Below are positions 49,990 to 57,997 of a DNA stretch of 64,000 nt, in pieces. A program made the position numbers and the translations under genes. The stretch's first letter is position 1. The number at the start of each line of letters is the position of its first letter. Origin of the DNA: Halosimplex rubrum (GTDB lineage: Archaea; Halobacteriota; Halobacteria; Halobacteriales; Haloarculaceae); contig NZ_CP058910.1 in NCBI RefSeq assembly GCF_013415885.1, forward strand, positions 3,162,001 through 3,226,000. The letters are read 5' to 3'. The notes under the pieces are model-generated. The model searched no databases and was not told the origin of the DNA. It saw nothing but the letters and a program-made list of their open reading frames with translations.

Positions 49990-52188
49990 TCAGTCGGCCG
50001 CGACCCGCTCCAGCGCGTGTTCGAAGTCGTCGCGCCCGATCACCACGTCGTCGGCTCGTTCGTTGGCCGCCTCGGGGTCGACGCCGGCGGCGACCTCGCT
50101 GATGGCCCGCATCGACGCCGCGCGGACCAGCGACTCGATCTGCGCCCCGGACAGTCCATCGGTCTCGCCCGCGAGTTCGTCCAGATCCACGTCGTCGCCC
50201 AGGGGCTTGCCCTCGGTGTGTACGTCCAGAATCGCCCGCCGACCCGCCTTGTCGGGGTTCGGGACCTCGACGTGCTGCTCCAGTCGGCCGGGTCGCAGGA
50301 GCGCGTCGTCGAGCATGTCCCGCCGGTTCGTCGCCGCGACGACGACGACGTTGGGGTTCTCGGCGGCGCTGTCCATCTCGGTCAGGAGTTGCGAGACGAC
50401 GCGCTCGGTCACCTCGTTGCCGTCCATGCGACCGCCGGCGATGCCGTCGATTTCGTCGAAGAAGACGATCGCCGGCGCGGTCTGGCGGGCGCGGTCGAAC
50501 ACCTCTCGAACGGCTTTCTCGCTCTCGCCGACGTAGCGATCCATCAGCTCGGGCCCCGCGACGCGGATGAAGTTCACGCCGCTCTCGCCGGCCACGGCGC
50601 GAGCGAGCAGGGTTTTGCCCGTCCCCGGCGGGCCGTACAGCAGGACGCCCGAGGGCGGGTCGGTGTTGGTCGCGGTAAAGAGCGGGCCGTACTCTAGGGG
50701 CCACTCGACGGCCTGTTCGAGCGTCGATTTCGCCTCCGCCAGCCCGCCCACGTCGTCGAAGGTCACAGTGGGGGACTCGGCGACGTACTCGCGCATCGCC
50801 GAGGGTTCCACGGTTCGGAGCGCCGCTTCGAGGTCCTCCCTGGTGACCTCCGGCTCGTCCCGGGTCCGCCGGAGGGCGTGCATCGCGGCTTCAGTAGTGA
50901 GTGTGTGCAGGTCCGCGCCGACGAACCCGTGGGTCCGGCCGGCCACCCTATCGAGGTCCACGTCCTCGGCCAGCGGCATCCCGCGGGTGTGTACGTCGAG
51001 GATCTCGCGGCGTCCGGTCTCGTCCGGGACGCCGATCTCGATCTCCCGGTCGAAGCGACCGCCCCGCCGGAGCGCCGGGTCGATGCTGTCGACCCTGTTC
51101 GTGGCGCCGATGACGATGACCTGTCCGCGGTCCTCCAGCCCGTCGAGCAGGGTGAGCAGTTGCGCGACGACGCGGTTCTCCATGTCCGAGTCCTCGTCGC
51201 GCTCGCCGGCGATGGCGTCGATCTCGTCGACGAAGATGATCGCCGGGGCGTTGGCCTCGGCGTGGTCGAACGCCTCGCGCAGTCGCTCCTCGCTCTCGCC
51301 CTTGTACTTCGAGACGACCTCGGGCCCGGAGATCACGTCGAAGTAGGCGTCGACCTCGTTGGCGACCGCGCGGGCGATGAGCGTCTTCCCCGTCCCCGGC
51401 GGGCCGTGCAGCAACACGCCCCGCGGCGGCGAGATCCCCAGCCGGGTGAACAGGTCGGGGTTCGACAGCGGGAGCTCGATCATCTCCCGCACCTGGTCGA
51501 GTTCGTCGTCCAGTCCGCCGATGTCCTCGTAGGAGACGCCCGTGCGCGAGGCGGACTCGTCGGGCGTCGACTCGGCGGTGGTGCCGCTCGCGGTCGTTCC
51601 GGTCGAGCCGCCTGCCCCGCTGGCGCCGCCTGCCGAACCCGCGGCACCGCTACCGGTGCTCGTACTGCCCCCGCCGGTCGCGCCACCGGTCGGCGTCCCG
51701 TCTATCGGCGGGAGGACAGTGATATCGGTCTCGTCGGTCACCCGGACCGCCCCTCCCGGATCGGTCCCGGAGACGGCGAAGGCGCCGACGCCGTCGATGT
51801 GGACCTGTTCGCCCTCCCGCAGCGGGCGGTCGAGGAGGGCGCGTCGGACCGCCGACTCCTGCTGGGCGTCGTCCAGCCCGACGGTCTGGGCCAGCCGGAC
51901 GGTGAGGCCGTCGGCCTCGCGGACGGAGGTCTGTTCGACGGTGACGGTGTCGCCGATGTTCACCCCGGCGTTGGCGCGCGTGTCGGCGTCGATGCGGATG
52001 TAGGCGCCGTCGCCGGTCTCGGGCCAGGCCTTCGCGACGGTCGCCCGCTCGCCCTTGATGACGAGGGGGTCGCCGCTCAGCACCCCCAGTTCGGACCGGA
52101 CTCGCTCGGGGACCCGCGCGATGCCGCGGCCGGCGTCGCGCTTGTTCGCTCCTTCGACGGAGACCTCGATGGCGTCGCCGCTTCCCAT
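49990..52188 (-). CDS. CDC48/VAT-type AAA ATPase
   Basis: A 732-residue unfoldase. The N domain (about 1-165) is followed by a Gly/Ser/Thr-rich linker (about 165-215). D1 has Walker A GPPGTGKTLIARA and Walker B IIFVDEIDAI. D2 has GPPGTGKTLLARA and IVFFDEIDGI. Arginine fingers occur in RGGRFDREIEIG and RPGRLEQHVEV. This is the archaeal p97 homologue that unfolds proteins for degradation or remodelling. All nucleotide-binding residues are intact. The linker is longer than in typical VAT proteins. Confidence 0.93.
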   Translation of the reverse strand: MGSGDAIEVSVEGANKRDAGRGIARVPERVRSELGVLSGDPLVIKGERATVAKAWPETGDGAYIRIDADTRANAGVNIGDTVTVEQTSVREADGLTVRLAQTVGLDDAQQESAVRRALLDRPLREGEQVHIDGVGAFAVSGTDPGGAVRVTDETDITVLPPIDGTPTGGATGGGSTSTGSGAAGSAGGASGAGGSTGTTASGTTAESTPDESASRTGVSYEDIGGLDDELDQVREMIELPLSNPDLFTRLGISPPRGVLLHGPPGTGKTLIARAVANEVDAYFDVISGPEVVSKYKGESEERLREAFDHAEANAPAIIFVDEIDAIAGERDEDSDMENRVVAQLLTLLDGLEDRGQVIVIGATNRVDSIDPALRRGGRFDREIEIGVPDETGRREILDVHTRGMPLAEDVDLDRVAGRTHGFVGADLHTLTTEAAMHALRRTRDEPEVTREDLEAALRTVEPSAMREYVAESPTVTFDDVGGLAEAKSTLEQAVEWPLEYGPLFTATNTDPPSGVLLYGPPGTGKTLLARAVAGESGVNFIRVAGPELMDRYVGESEKAVREVFDRARQTAPAIVFFDEIDGIAGGRMDGNEVTERVVSQLLTEMDSAAENPNVVVVAATNRRDMLDDALLRPGRLEQHVEVPNPDKAGRRAILDVHTEGKPLGDDVDLDELAGETDGLSGAQIESLVRAASMRAISEVAAGVDPEAANERADDVVIGRDDFEHALERVAAD

Positions 52189-52253
52189 ACCCCCGCTATC
52201 GGGCCGACGCTCTTTATCATTCCCCACCATCTTTTTCCCGACCGGGTTTCCTC

Positions 52254-52270
52254 GGTCGCCTACGGCGACC
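52254..52270. repeat. Palindrome GGTCGCC-TAC-GGCGACC
   Basis: Near-identical to the palindrome at 25661-25677. It lies inside a longer hairpin (ACCGGGTT...AACCCGGT, about 52241-52285) upstream of the CDC48 gene. Confidence 0.7.
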
Positions 52271-52405
52271 TGCGGAGAACCCGGTCGACAAAAACATGGG
52301 TGAAAAAGGCGCGGCCTCACTCCGTTCGGCCGCGTGAATCGCGCTCACTTCGTTCGCGCGAATGCTCAGTACAGGCGATGGAGGTAGCAATCAACCGTGG
52401 CGCGC

Positions 52406-52433
52406 GCTGTCGCGAGTCTCGTCTCGCGACAGC
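52406..52433. repeat. Perfect 11-bp hairpin
   Basis: GCTGTCGCGAG (52406-52416), six-base loop, CTCGCGACAGC (52423-52433). Confidence 0.8.
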
Positions 52434-52552
52434 ATCGTGCGAGGGATGAGCGAACGGAGTGAGCGAATCGGCTGGGGAGGTACGTGGCAGTCTGCGGTGC
52501 TGTACGGGGCGGTCCTGGTGGACTGAAAGGGCGAGGCGCGCTCGCGTCGATA

Positions 52553-52615
52553 GTCGCCTGAGCGGGCACTATCCGCGCGGGCGGTGCCGAGAGCGCGGAT
52601 ATCCCGCTCAGCGAC
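52553..52615 (+). ncRNA. Candidate structured RNA or repeat element
   Basis: A long hairpin with three stacked stems: GTCGC/GCGAC, then TGAGCGGG/CCCGCTCA after a one-base bulge, then ATCCGCGC/GCGCGGAT beyond a small internal loop (CACT/AT), closed by a 14-base loop. All 21 pairs are Watson-Crick. Upstream it is preceded by GGACTGAAAGGGCGAGG, a motif I recall seeing near similar hairpins in other haloarchaeal intergenic regions. No protein reading frame explains it. Strand is not known; I give + only because the motif reads that way. Confidence 0.5.
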
Positions 52616-52781
52616 CGCGAGCGTGCCGAGGGCTTTCATCGCTCACCGTCGAGTGCGGTCACTCTCGCACAACTTCGTTTCACAGCTCAATCAGCAGAAA
52701 CAACTGATACACTCGCACATTAGACACACCATCGATGTAACCGGAGAAACGCCTTTACCCCGTGGCGTCGCACGACCTAGC

Positions 52782-52916
52782 ATGGTCGTGACTACCGAGC
52801 GCGACGAAATGACCTGGTACAAGTGCGAGGCGTGCGGGCTGCTGTTCGACGACCGGTCCGACGCGAACCAGCACGAGGACAACTGCGACGCCGAAGAGCC
52901 GTCGTACATCCAGTAA
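52782..52916 (+). CDS. Small zinc-finger protein (DUF7128-like)
   Basis: A 44-residue protein (MTWYKCEACGLLFDDRSDANQHEDNCD is its core) with a C2HC/C2H2-like zinc site and an acidic tail ending EEPSYIQ. It matches a conserved haloarchaeal microprotein family. Role unknown. Confidence 0.82.
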   Translation: MVVTTERDEMTWYKCEACGLLFDDRSDANQHEDNCDAEEPSYIQ

Positions 52917-52985
52917 CCCGGTTCCGGTGGAGGAGACGGTTCACCGACGCGCGGTTCGCCGGAGGAGCGGACCGCCGAAGAGTCC

Positions 52986-53414
52986 TTACGCGTTCTCGAC
53001 GATCTCGAAGCTCTGCTCGCCCATCTCGTCCTCGATGAAGACGAACACGCGGCCGTCGACGACCGAGAGGTCGGCCTCGACCTCGACGCGGTGTGCCTTC
53101 GAGTGCGCCCGCACGCCCTGAAAGAGCGGCTCGTCGTCGCCGTCGTCGACCATGACGCGGCCGACGCCGGTCGTCTCCAGGATGTCGTCGTGGGTGTCCA
53201 GGTCGTTGACGTACAGCATGATCCCCTGGGTCTCCGAGGCGTCGGTGACCAGCACGTGTACGTCCTTGCCGGGCGCGGCGCGGACGCTGTCCTCGACGGC
53301 CGTCGGGACGCCGCGGTAGAAGGCCTCTCGGCCGTCGACGTACTCGACGGCGACCCCGTCCTCGGTGAGTTCGACCCCCAGCGTGTCCGGCGGCACGTCG
53401 TTGCGCGCGCTCAT
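52986..53414 (-). CDS. DUF5796-family protein
   Basis: A 142-residue protein (MSARNDVPPDTLGVELTEDGVAVEYVDGREAFYRGVP...) matching the haloarchaeal DUF5796 family. It is beta-strand rich and acidic, with no membrane helix. Divergent from the shikimate kinase gene. Function unknown. Confidence 0.82.
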   Translation of the reverse strand: MSARNDVPPDTLGVELTEDGVAVEYVDGREAFYRGVPTAVEDSVRAAPGKDVHVLVTDASETQGIMLYVNDLDTHDDILETTGVGRVMVDDGDDEPLFQGVRAHSKAHRVEVEADLSVVDGRVFVFIEDEMGEQSFEIVENA

Positions 53415-53596
53415 ACCACCGAGTTCCGGCCAGCGCCCCAAAAGCGTCGCGTTCCGCGCGTCGGCGCCGCGGGCGACCGACGGCCCGGCTCGCGCGGAGC
53501 GGCCCGTTCCGCTTGCCGGATTTCCGGCGAGTTCACTCACGTCCGTTCGCTCCTCGCCGACTTCCCGTTCTCTTCGTTCACGGGAATCCCACAGAG

Positions 53597-53604
53597 GTAA
53601 ATAC
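53597..53604 (+). promoter_or_regulatory. TATA box of the shikimate kinase gene
   Basis: GGTAAATA-type box, 23-30 bases before the ATG at 53627. Confidence 0.6.
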
Positions 53605-53626
53605 CGCCCGGGAAGACAGGGAGACG

Positions 53627-54481
53627 ATGGAAGGAGAGGCAGTCGCCCCCGCGGCGGGGACGGTGCTGAACGCCCTCGCGAACGGCAAGGGGTCGGCGTT
53701 CGCCATCGACGAGTACACCACTTCGACGGTGGAACTCGACGCCGGCGCCGACGGCGTGACCGGTCGGGTCGCCGAGGACCCCGACGCCGATACCGAGTTG
53801 ATCGAGCGCTGCGTCGCCGCGGTCACCGACCGCTTCGGAGCGGGCGAGGGCGGGCGCGTCCGCACCGAGAGCGACGTGCCGATGGCCTCGGGCCTGAAGA
53901 GTTCCAGCGCCGCCGCCAACGCGACCGTGCTGGCGACGCTGGACGCGCTCGACGCCGCCGAAGAGATATCCCGCGAGGACGCCTGCCGCATCGGCGTCCA
54001 GGCCGCCAGGGACGCGGGCGTCACGGTGACGGGCGCGTTCGACGACGCCAGCGCGAGCATGCTCGGCGGCGTCACCGTCACCGACAACGTCGACGACGAA
54101 CTGCTCGCCCGGGAGGAACGGGACTGGTCGGTCCTTGTGTGGACGCCGCCCGAGCGGTCGTTCTCGGCGGACGCCGACGTGGACAGCTGCCGGCGGGTCG
54201 CGCCGATGGCCGACCTCGTTGCCGACCTCGCCCTCGACGGCGAGTTCGGCCGCGCGATGACGGTCAACGGGCTGGCCTTCTGCGCCGCGCTCGACTTCCC
54301 GACCGACCCCGTGGTGGAAGCGATGCCGGTCGTCCACGGCGTCTCGCTGTCGGGCACCGGGCCGAGCTTCACCGCCGTGGGCGAGCGCGACGACCTCGAA
54401 GCGCTGCGCGACCGCTGGGGCGAGCGCGAGGGTCGCACCTGGCTGACCACGACACAGACGGAGGGCACACGGATCCCATGA
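53627..54481 (+). CDS. aroK: Archaeal (GHMP-type) shikimate kinase
   Basis: A 284-residue GHMP-superfamily kinase, the archaeal replacement for bacterial AroK. Signatures: AAGTVLNALANGKGSAFAID near the N-terminus, the ATP-binding DVPMASGLKSSSAAANATVLA, and the C-terminal VHGVSLSGTGPSFTAVGE. It phosphorylates shikimate in aromatic amino-acid synthesis. It is translationally coupled to the chorismate mutase gene that follows (ATGA overlap). Confidence 0.92.
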   Translation: MEGEAVAPAAGTVLNALANGKGSAFAIDEYTTSTVELDAGADGVTGRVAEDPDADTELIERCVAAVTDRFGAGEGGRVRTESDVPMASGLKSSSAAANATVLATLDALDAAEEISREDACRIGVQAARDAGVTVTGAFDDASASMLGGVTVTDNVDDELLAREERDWSVLVWTPPERSFSADADVDSCRRVAPMADLVADLALDGEFGRAMTVNGLAFCAALDFPTDPVVEAMPVVHGVSLSGTGPSFTAVGERDDLEALRDRWGEREGRTWLTTTQTEGTRIP

Positions 54482-54777
54482 GTCAAGACGAATCCACATA
54501 CGCGGAGGAGATGAACCTCGACGAACTGCGCGACGAGATACAGGCGATCGACCGGGAGATCGTCGAGCTGATCGCCCAGCGGACCTACGTCGCCGACACC
54601 ATCGCGGAGGTCAAAGACGAACAGGGCCTCCCGACGACCGACGAGGAACAGGAGCAGGCCGTCATGGACCGGGCCGGCGAGAACGCCGAGCAGTTCGACG
54701 TGGACTCGAACCTCGTCAAGGCCATCTTCCGGTTGCTCATCGAGCTGAACAAGGTCGAGCAGCGCGAGAACCGCTGA
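54478..54777 (+). CDS. Chorismate mutase (AroQ type)
   Basis: A 99-residue all-helical AroQ-type chorismate mutase: MNLDELRDEIQAIDREIVELIAQRTYVADTIAEVKDEQGLPTTDEEQEQAV, with the two active-site Arg/Lys positions in QRTYVADTIAEVK. It converts chorismate to prephenate for Phe/Tyr. It competes for chorismate with the menF product of the menaquinone branch in the same window. Confidence 0.9.
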   Translation: MSQDESTYAEEMNLDELRDEIQAIDREIVELIAQRTYVADTIAEVKDEQGLPTTDEEQEQAVMDRAGENAEQFDVDSNLVKAIFRLLIELNKVEQRENR

Positions 54778-54841
54778 GACGGCCTCGAACCGCTCGCGGT
54801 CGACCTATCAATTCTTGAGGCACGGCCACGTATCAGCACGT

Positions 54842-55510
54842 ATGCACACGAACCACCGCTTCGGCGTCGCGGCCGCGCTCGTCGCGGTCTCGGCGCTCGT
54901 GAGCGTCCTCGCCGCGCCGTCACTTCCCGAGACGGTCGTCACCCACTGGAACGCCGCGGGGGAGCCGGACGGTACGATGTCGAAGACGGCCGCACTCGCG
55001 CTGCTCCCCGCGCTATCGGCCGTCCTCGTCGCGCTGTTGGCGGTGTTGCCCCGTCTCGATCCGCTGGGCGAGAACGTCGCCGACTTCCGCGCGTACTACG
55101 ATTGGTTCGTCGTCCTGTTCGCGGGGTTCATGGCCCTCGTCCACGGCGGCGTCGTCGCGTTCAACCTCGGCTACGAGTTCGACTTCACGCTGCTGATCCT
55201 GGCCGCGGTGGCCGGACTCTTCTACTACATCGGGGTCCTGCTCACCCACGCCGAGCGGAACTGGTTCGTCGGCATCCGCACGCCGTGGACGCTCAGCGAC
55301 GAGACCGTCTGGGAGCGGACTCACGAACTGGGCGGCCGGCTGTTCAAACTGACCGCCGTCGTCTCGCTCGTGGGCCTGCTCGCCGGCGACTACGCCGTCT
55401 ACTTCCTCCTGGTCCCGGCGCTCGCGACCGCCGCCGTCACCGTGGCGTACTCGTACTACTGCTACGAGCGCCTCGACGACGCCGGGGACGGGGCCGAACC
55501 CGGGGTCTGA
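54842..55510 (+). CDS. SdpI/DUF1648-family membrane protein
   Basis: A 222-residue membrane protein with about six hydrophobic helices. The DUF1648-like N-terminus (PSLPETVVTHWNAAGEPDGTMSKTAALALLPALSAVL) and the SdpI-like VGIRTPWTLSDETVWERTHELGGRLFKLTAVV are clear. In Bacillus SdpI gives immunity to a peptide toxin; here the role is unknown. Confidence 0.85.
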   Translation: MHTNHRFGVAAALVAVSALVSVLAAPSLPETVVTHWNAAGEPDGTMSKTAALALLPALSAVLVALLAVLPRLDPLGENVADFRAYYDWFVVLFAGFMALVHGGVVAFNLGYEFDFTLLILAAVAGLFYYIGVLLTHAERNWFVGIRTPWTLSDETVWERTHELGGRLFKLTAVVSLVGLLAGDYAVYFLLVPALATAAVTVAYSYYCYERLDDAGDGAEPGV

Positions 55511-55563
55511 CGGGGGAGCCGACAGCCGAAGTTCCTTATGTCCACCGCGAGAAGTCGGCGGGT

Positions 55564-56028
55564 ATGGCGGAGTACGAACTCGACGAGATCGACCGGGAGA
55601 TCCTCGCCGCGCTGCAGGAGGACGCGCGCAACCTCTCTTCCGGCGAGATCGCCGAGCGAACCGACGCCTCGTCGAGCACGGTTCGAAAGCGCATCCAGCG
55701 ACTCGAATCCGCGGGGATCGTCAAGGGGTACAGCGCCGACGTGGACTACCAGAAGTCCGGGTACCCGCTCCGAATGTTGCTGTTCTGTACCGCTCCGATC
55801 CCCGAACGCGGCGAGCTCATCGACGACATCCTCGAGATCCCGAGCGTCGTGTCCGTCCAGGAACTGGTCACCGGCGAGCAGAACCTCCTCGTGACGGCCG
55901 TCGGCGAGTCCGACGACGACATCACGCCGGTGGCACAGGAACTGCTCGACATGGGGTTGACCGTCGCCGACGAGGTGCTCGTCCGCAGCCACGAGACGAC
56001 GCCGTTCGACGACTTCTCCTCGCAGTGA
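55564..56028 (+). CDS. Lrp/AsnC-family transcription regulator
   Basis: A 154-residue regulator. The N-terminal winged helix (LDEIDREILAALQEDARNLSSGEIAERTDASSSTVRKRIQRLESAGIVKGY) is followed by an AsnC-type ligand-binding domain (VDYQKSGYPLRMLLFCTAPI, DILEIPSVVSVQELVTGEQNLLVTAVGE). It probably responds to an amino acid or similar metabolite. Position before dabB may be coincidental, as there is a 480-base gap. Confidence 0.88.
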   Translation: MAEYELDEIDREILAALQEDARNLSSGEIAERTDASSSTVRKRIQRLESAGIVKGYSADVDYQKSGYPLRMLLFCTAPIPERGELIDDILEIPSVVSVQELVTGEQNLLVTAVGESDDDITPVAQELLDMGLTVADEVLVRSHETTPFDDFSSQ

Positions 56029-56509
56029 GCGCGACCGACGCGCCGCTCCCGGTCGGCGACCGCGGGCCGCCCCGCGGGACGGCCCGCCGGCGTCGGCACC
56101 GCACCGAACGAACGGTCGAACGGGAACGGCGATCGACGACCGGTTCGTCACGGATCGTTCGGGACCGCCCGTAGCGAATACCGAACTGTTCTCGACGGCG
56201 GAGACTCGCCCCGCCGTGCTCGCCCGTCTCCGACCCGTCCCGTGTCTCCCGCGGAAACAGACGAGATACCGCCCGAAACGCCCACAACCGACGGATCTCG
56301 GCGATCCGTTCCGAGCGGACCGACCGTCGACTGCCGCAATCTTTGCCGACCATAATGTTCTTTCATGCAGTGAATATCGAACGATTTGGTCGTACCGAAG
56401 ATTATAATAACCATATTGTTCTACAGTGGTGTACCGACGACCAGTTCGTGTGAGACTCGGCCCGGCTCCGACGCCGGGGCGGCGGGACGGTCTGGTCGGG
56501 GACCCGACG
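56029..56509. other. Regulatory gap before dabB
   Basis: No gene. The left part has a GC palindrome (GGGCCGCCCCGCGGGACGGCCC, about 56067-56088) that could end the Lrp transcript. The right part (56,340-56,425) is strongly AT-rich and contains TATAATAA, a likely dabB promoter. Confidence 0.6.
56402..56409 (+). promoter_or_regulatory. TATA box of dabB
   Basis: TTATAATAA-type box in a strongly AT-rich patch. A GTG at 56426 would be leaderless from here, but the ATG at 56510 gives a more natural protein start, so an untranslated leader of about 80 bases is possible. Confidence 0.5.
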
Positions 56510-57997
56510 ATGACGGACCAACCACAACCGAGCGAGGCCGTACAGCTCTCCGAAGCAGCGACGTCGCCGGACTCGGCCGTCCCGCGAGCGGCGACCCTCG
56601 CGGTCTGGACGCTGTTCCTGCTCGCCGCGGGCACACTCGCGCTGACGGTCGCCCGCGGCGCTGCGTGGGGACTGGCGGGCCTGTTCGTCGTCGACGGGCT
56701 GACCGCGGTCGTGTGGGTCGTGGTCACCTTCTTCAGCGGGATCGTCCACAGCTACTCCCGCCGTTACATGGCGGGGAACCGCTACCTCGACGGGTTCTAC
56801 GCCCGGATCTTCGCGTTCACGCTCGTCGTCATGACGATGACCGCGGCCGACCACGTCGCGCTGTTCGCCGGGGCGTGGCTGACGATGGGGCTCCTCATGG
56901 CGTCGCTCGTCGGCCACGAGCGCGACTGGCCCCAGGCGCGGGCCGCCGCCCGGACCGCCCGCCGGTACTTCCTGGCCAGCAGCGGACTGCTCGCCGTCGG
57001 CCTCGTGGCTCTCGTCTGGGCGACGGGCGCGACGTCCATCACGAGTATCCTCGGACAGGTCGAGACGGTCCCGCGGCCGGTCGCGCTCGTCGCCGTCGGC
57101 AGCGTCGTCCTCGCCGCGATGATCCAGTCGGCGCTGTTCCCGTTCCACACTTGGCTGCTGTCGTCGATGACCGCGCCCACCCCCGCCTCCGCGCTGATGC
57201 ACGCCGGGTTCGTCAACGCGGGCGGCATCCTGCTGACCCGCTTCGCGCCGCTGCTCGCCGACGAGCCGGTCGCCATGGCGCTTGTCGTCGCCGTCGGCGC
57301 GCTGAGCGCCGTGCTCGGGCAGGCGCTGTTGCTCGTCCAGACGGACATCAAGCGCAAACTCGGCGCCTCGACGATGGCCCAGATGGGGTTCATGATACTC
57401 CAGTGCGGTCTCGGCTTCTTCGCCGCCGCCATCGCTCACCTCGTCCTGCACGGCTTCTACAAGGCGTACCTGTTCCTGTCGTCGGGCGAGGCGGTCGAGC
57501 AGACGGCCCCGAAACGCGCGACCGACGACGGGCTGACCCTCCTCGGTGTCGCCGTCGGCCTGCTCACGGCGGTCGGCGGCGGCGCCCTGTTCGCCCTCCT
57601 CACCGGGAAGGGGACCGAAGTGAACAGCGGCCTCGTCCTGGCGCTGGTCGTCGTCCTGACGACCATGCACGCGACGCGCGACGTGCTCCGCCGGTCGACG
57701 CTCTCGCCGGTCGCGAAGCTCGTCAGCGTCCCCGTCGTCGTCCTGACGGCGATCGGCGCCTACGGCGTGCTGTTCAACGCCGTCTCGACGGTGATCGCCG
57801 GTGCGCCGATGGCGGCGGCGCCGACGGAACTGACCGTCGTCCACGTCGGCGTCGCCGCCCTGTTCGTCCTGTCGTACCTGGCGGCGGAACTCGGCTGGCA
57901 CCGCTCCAGCGACCGCCTCTACGTCGCGCTGCTGAACGCGTCGCAACCGGACCCGGACACCGTCCTCACCCGGACGGAGGACTACCATGACCCTTGA
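56510..57997 (+). CDS. dabB: DabB: NuoL-like proton channel subunit of inorganic-carbon transporter
   Basis: A 495-residue integral membrane protein of the NuoL/MrpA/DabB type with about 14 helices. The core motifs are HSYSRRYMAGNRYLDGFYARIFAFTLVVM, FPFHTWLLSSMTAPTPASALMHAGFVNAGGILL, and DIKRKLGASTMAQMGFM, with the Lys residues used for proton movement. It overlaps the dabA start by 11 bases. In bacteria, DabB couples ion flux to CO2 hydration by DabA. ATG at 56510 chosen; a GTG at 56426 adds an unlikely basic extension. Confidence 0.85.
   Translation: MTDQPQPSEAVQLSEAATSPDSAVPRAATLAVWTLFLLAAGTLALTVARGAAWGLAGLFVVDGLTAVVWVVVTFFSGIVHSYSRRYMAGNRYLDGFYARIFAFTLVVMTMTAADHVALFAGAWLTMGLLMASLVGHERDWPQARAAARTARRYFLASSGLLAVGLVALVWATGATSITSILGQVETVPRPVALVAVGSVVLAAMIQSALFPFHTWLLSSMTAPTPASALMHAGFVNAGGILLTRFAPLLADEPVAMALVVAVGALSAVLGQALLLVQTDIKRKLGASTMAQMGFMILQCGLGFFAAAIAHLVLHGFYKAYLFLSSGEAVEQTAPKRATDDGLTLLGVAVGLLTAVGGGALFALLTGKGTEVNSGLVLALVVVLTTMHATRDVLRRSTLSPVAKLVSVPVVVLTAIGAYGVLFNAVSTVIAGAPMAAAPTELTVVHVGVAALFVLSYLAAELGWHRSSDRLYVALLNASQPDPDTVLTRTEDYHDP

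Larger units (their letters stand above)
52189..52781. other. Long intergenic stretch with repeats and hairpins
   Basis: About 590 bases without a believable gene. It contains a REP-like palindrome (52254-52270), a GCGGCC/GGCCGC hairpin near 52311-52333, an 11-bp hairpin (52406-52433), and the large three-segment hairpin at 52553-52615. Short open frames inside are Arg/Ser-rich. The right part holds the promoter of the 44-residue zinc-finger gene. Confidence 0.7.

Noticed and set aside
52391-52639. Short minus-strand protein over the structured element
   Set aside because: The frame covers perfect inverted repeats and is Arg/Ala/Ser-rich, so it is better explained as misread structured DNA.
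56426-56509. GTG start for dabB giving 28 extra residues
   Set aside because: The extension (VYRRPVRVRLGPAPTPGRR) is basic and Pro-rich, unlike a haloarchaeal N-terminus. Kept as an alternative only because of its distance from the TATA box.
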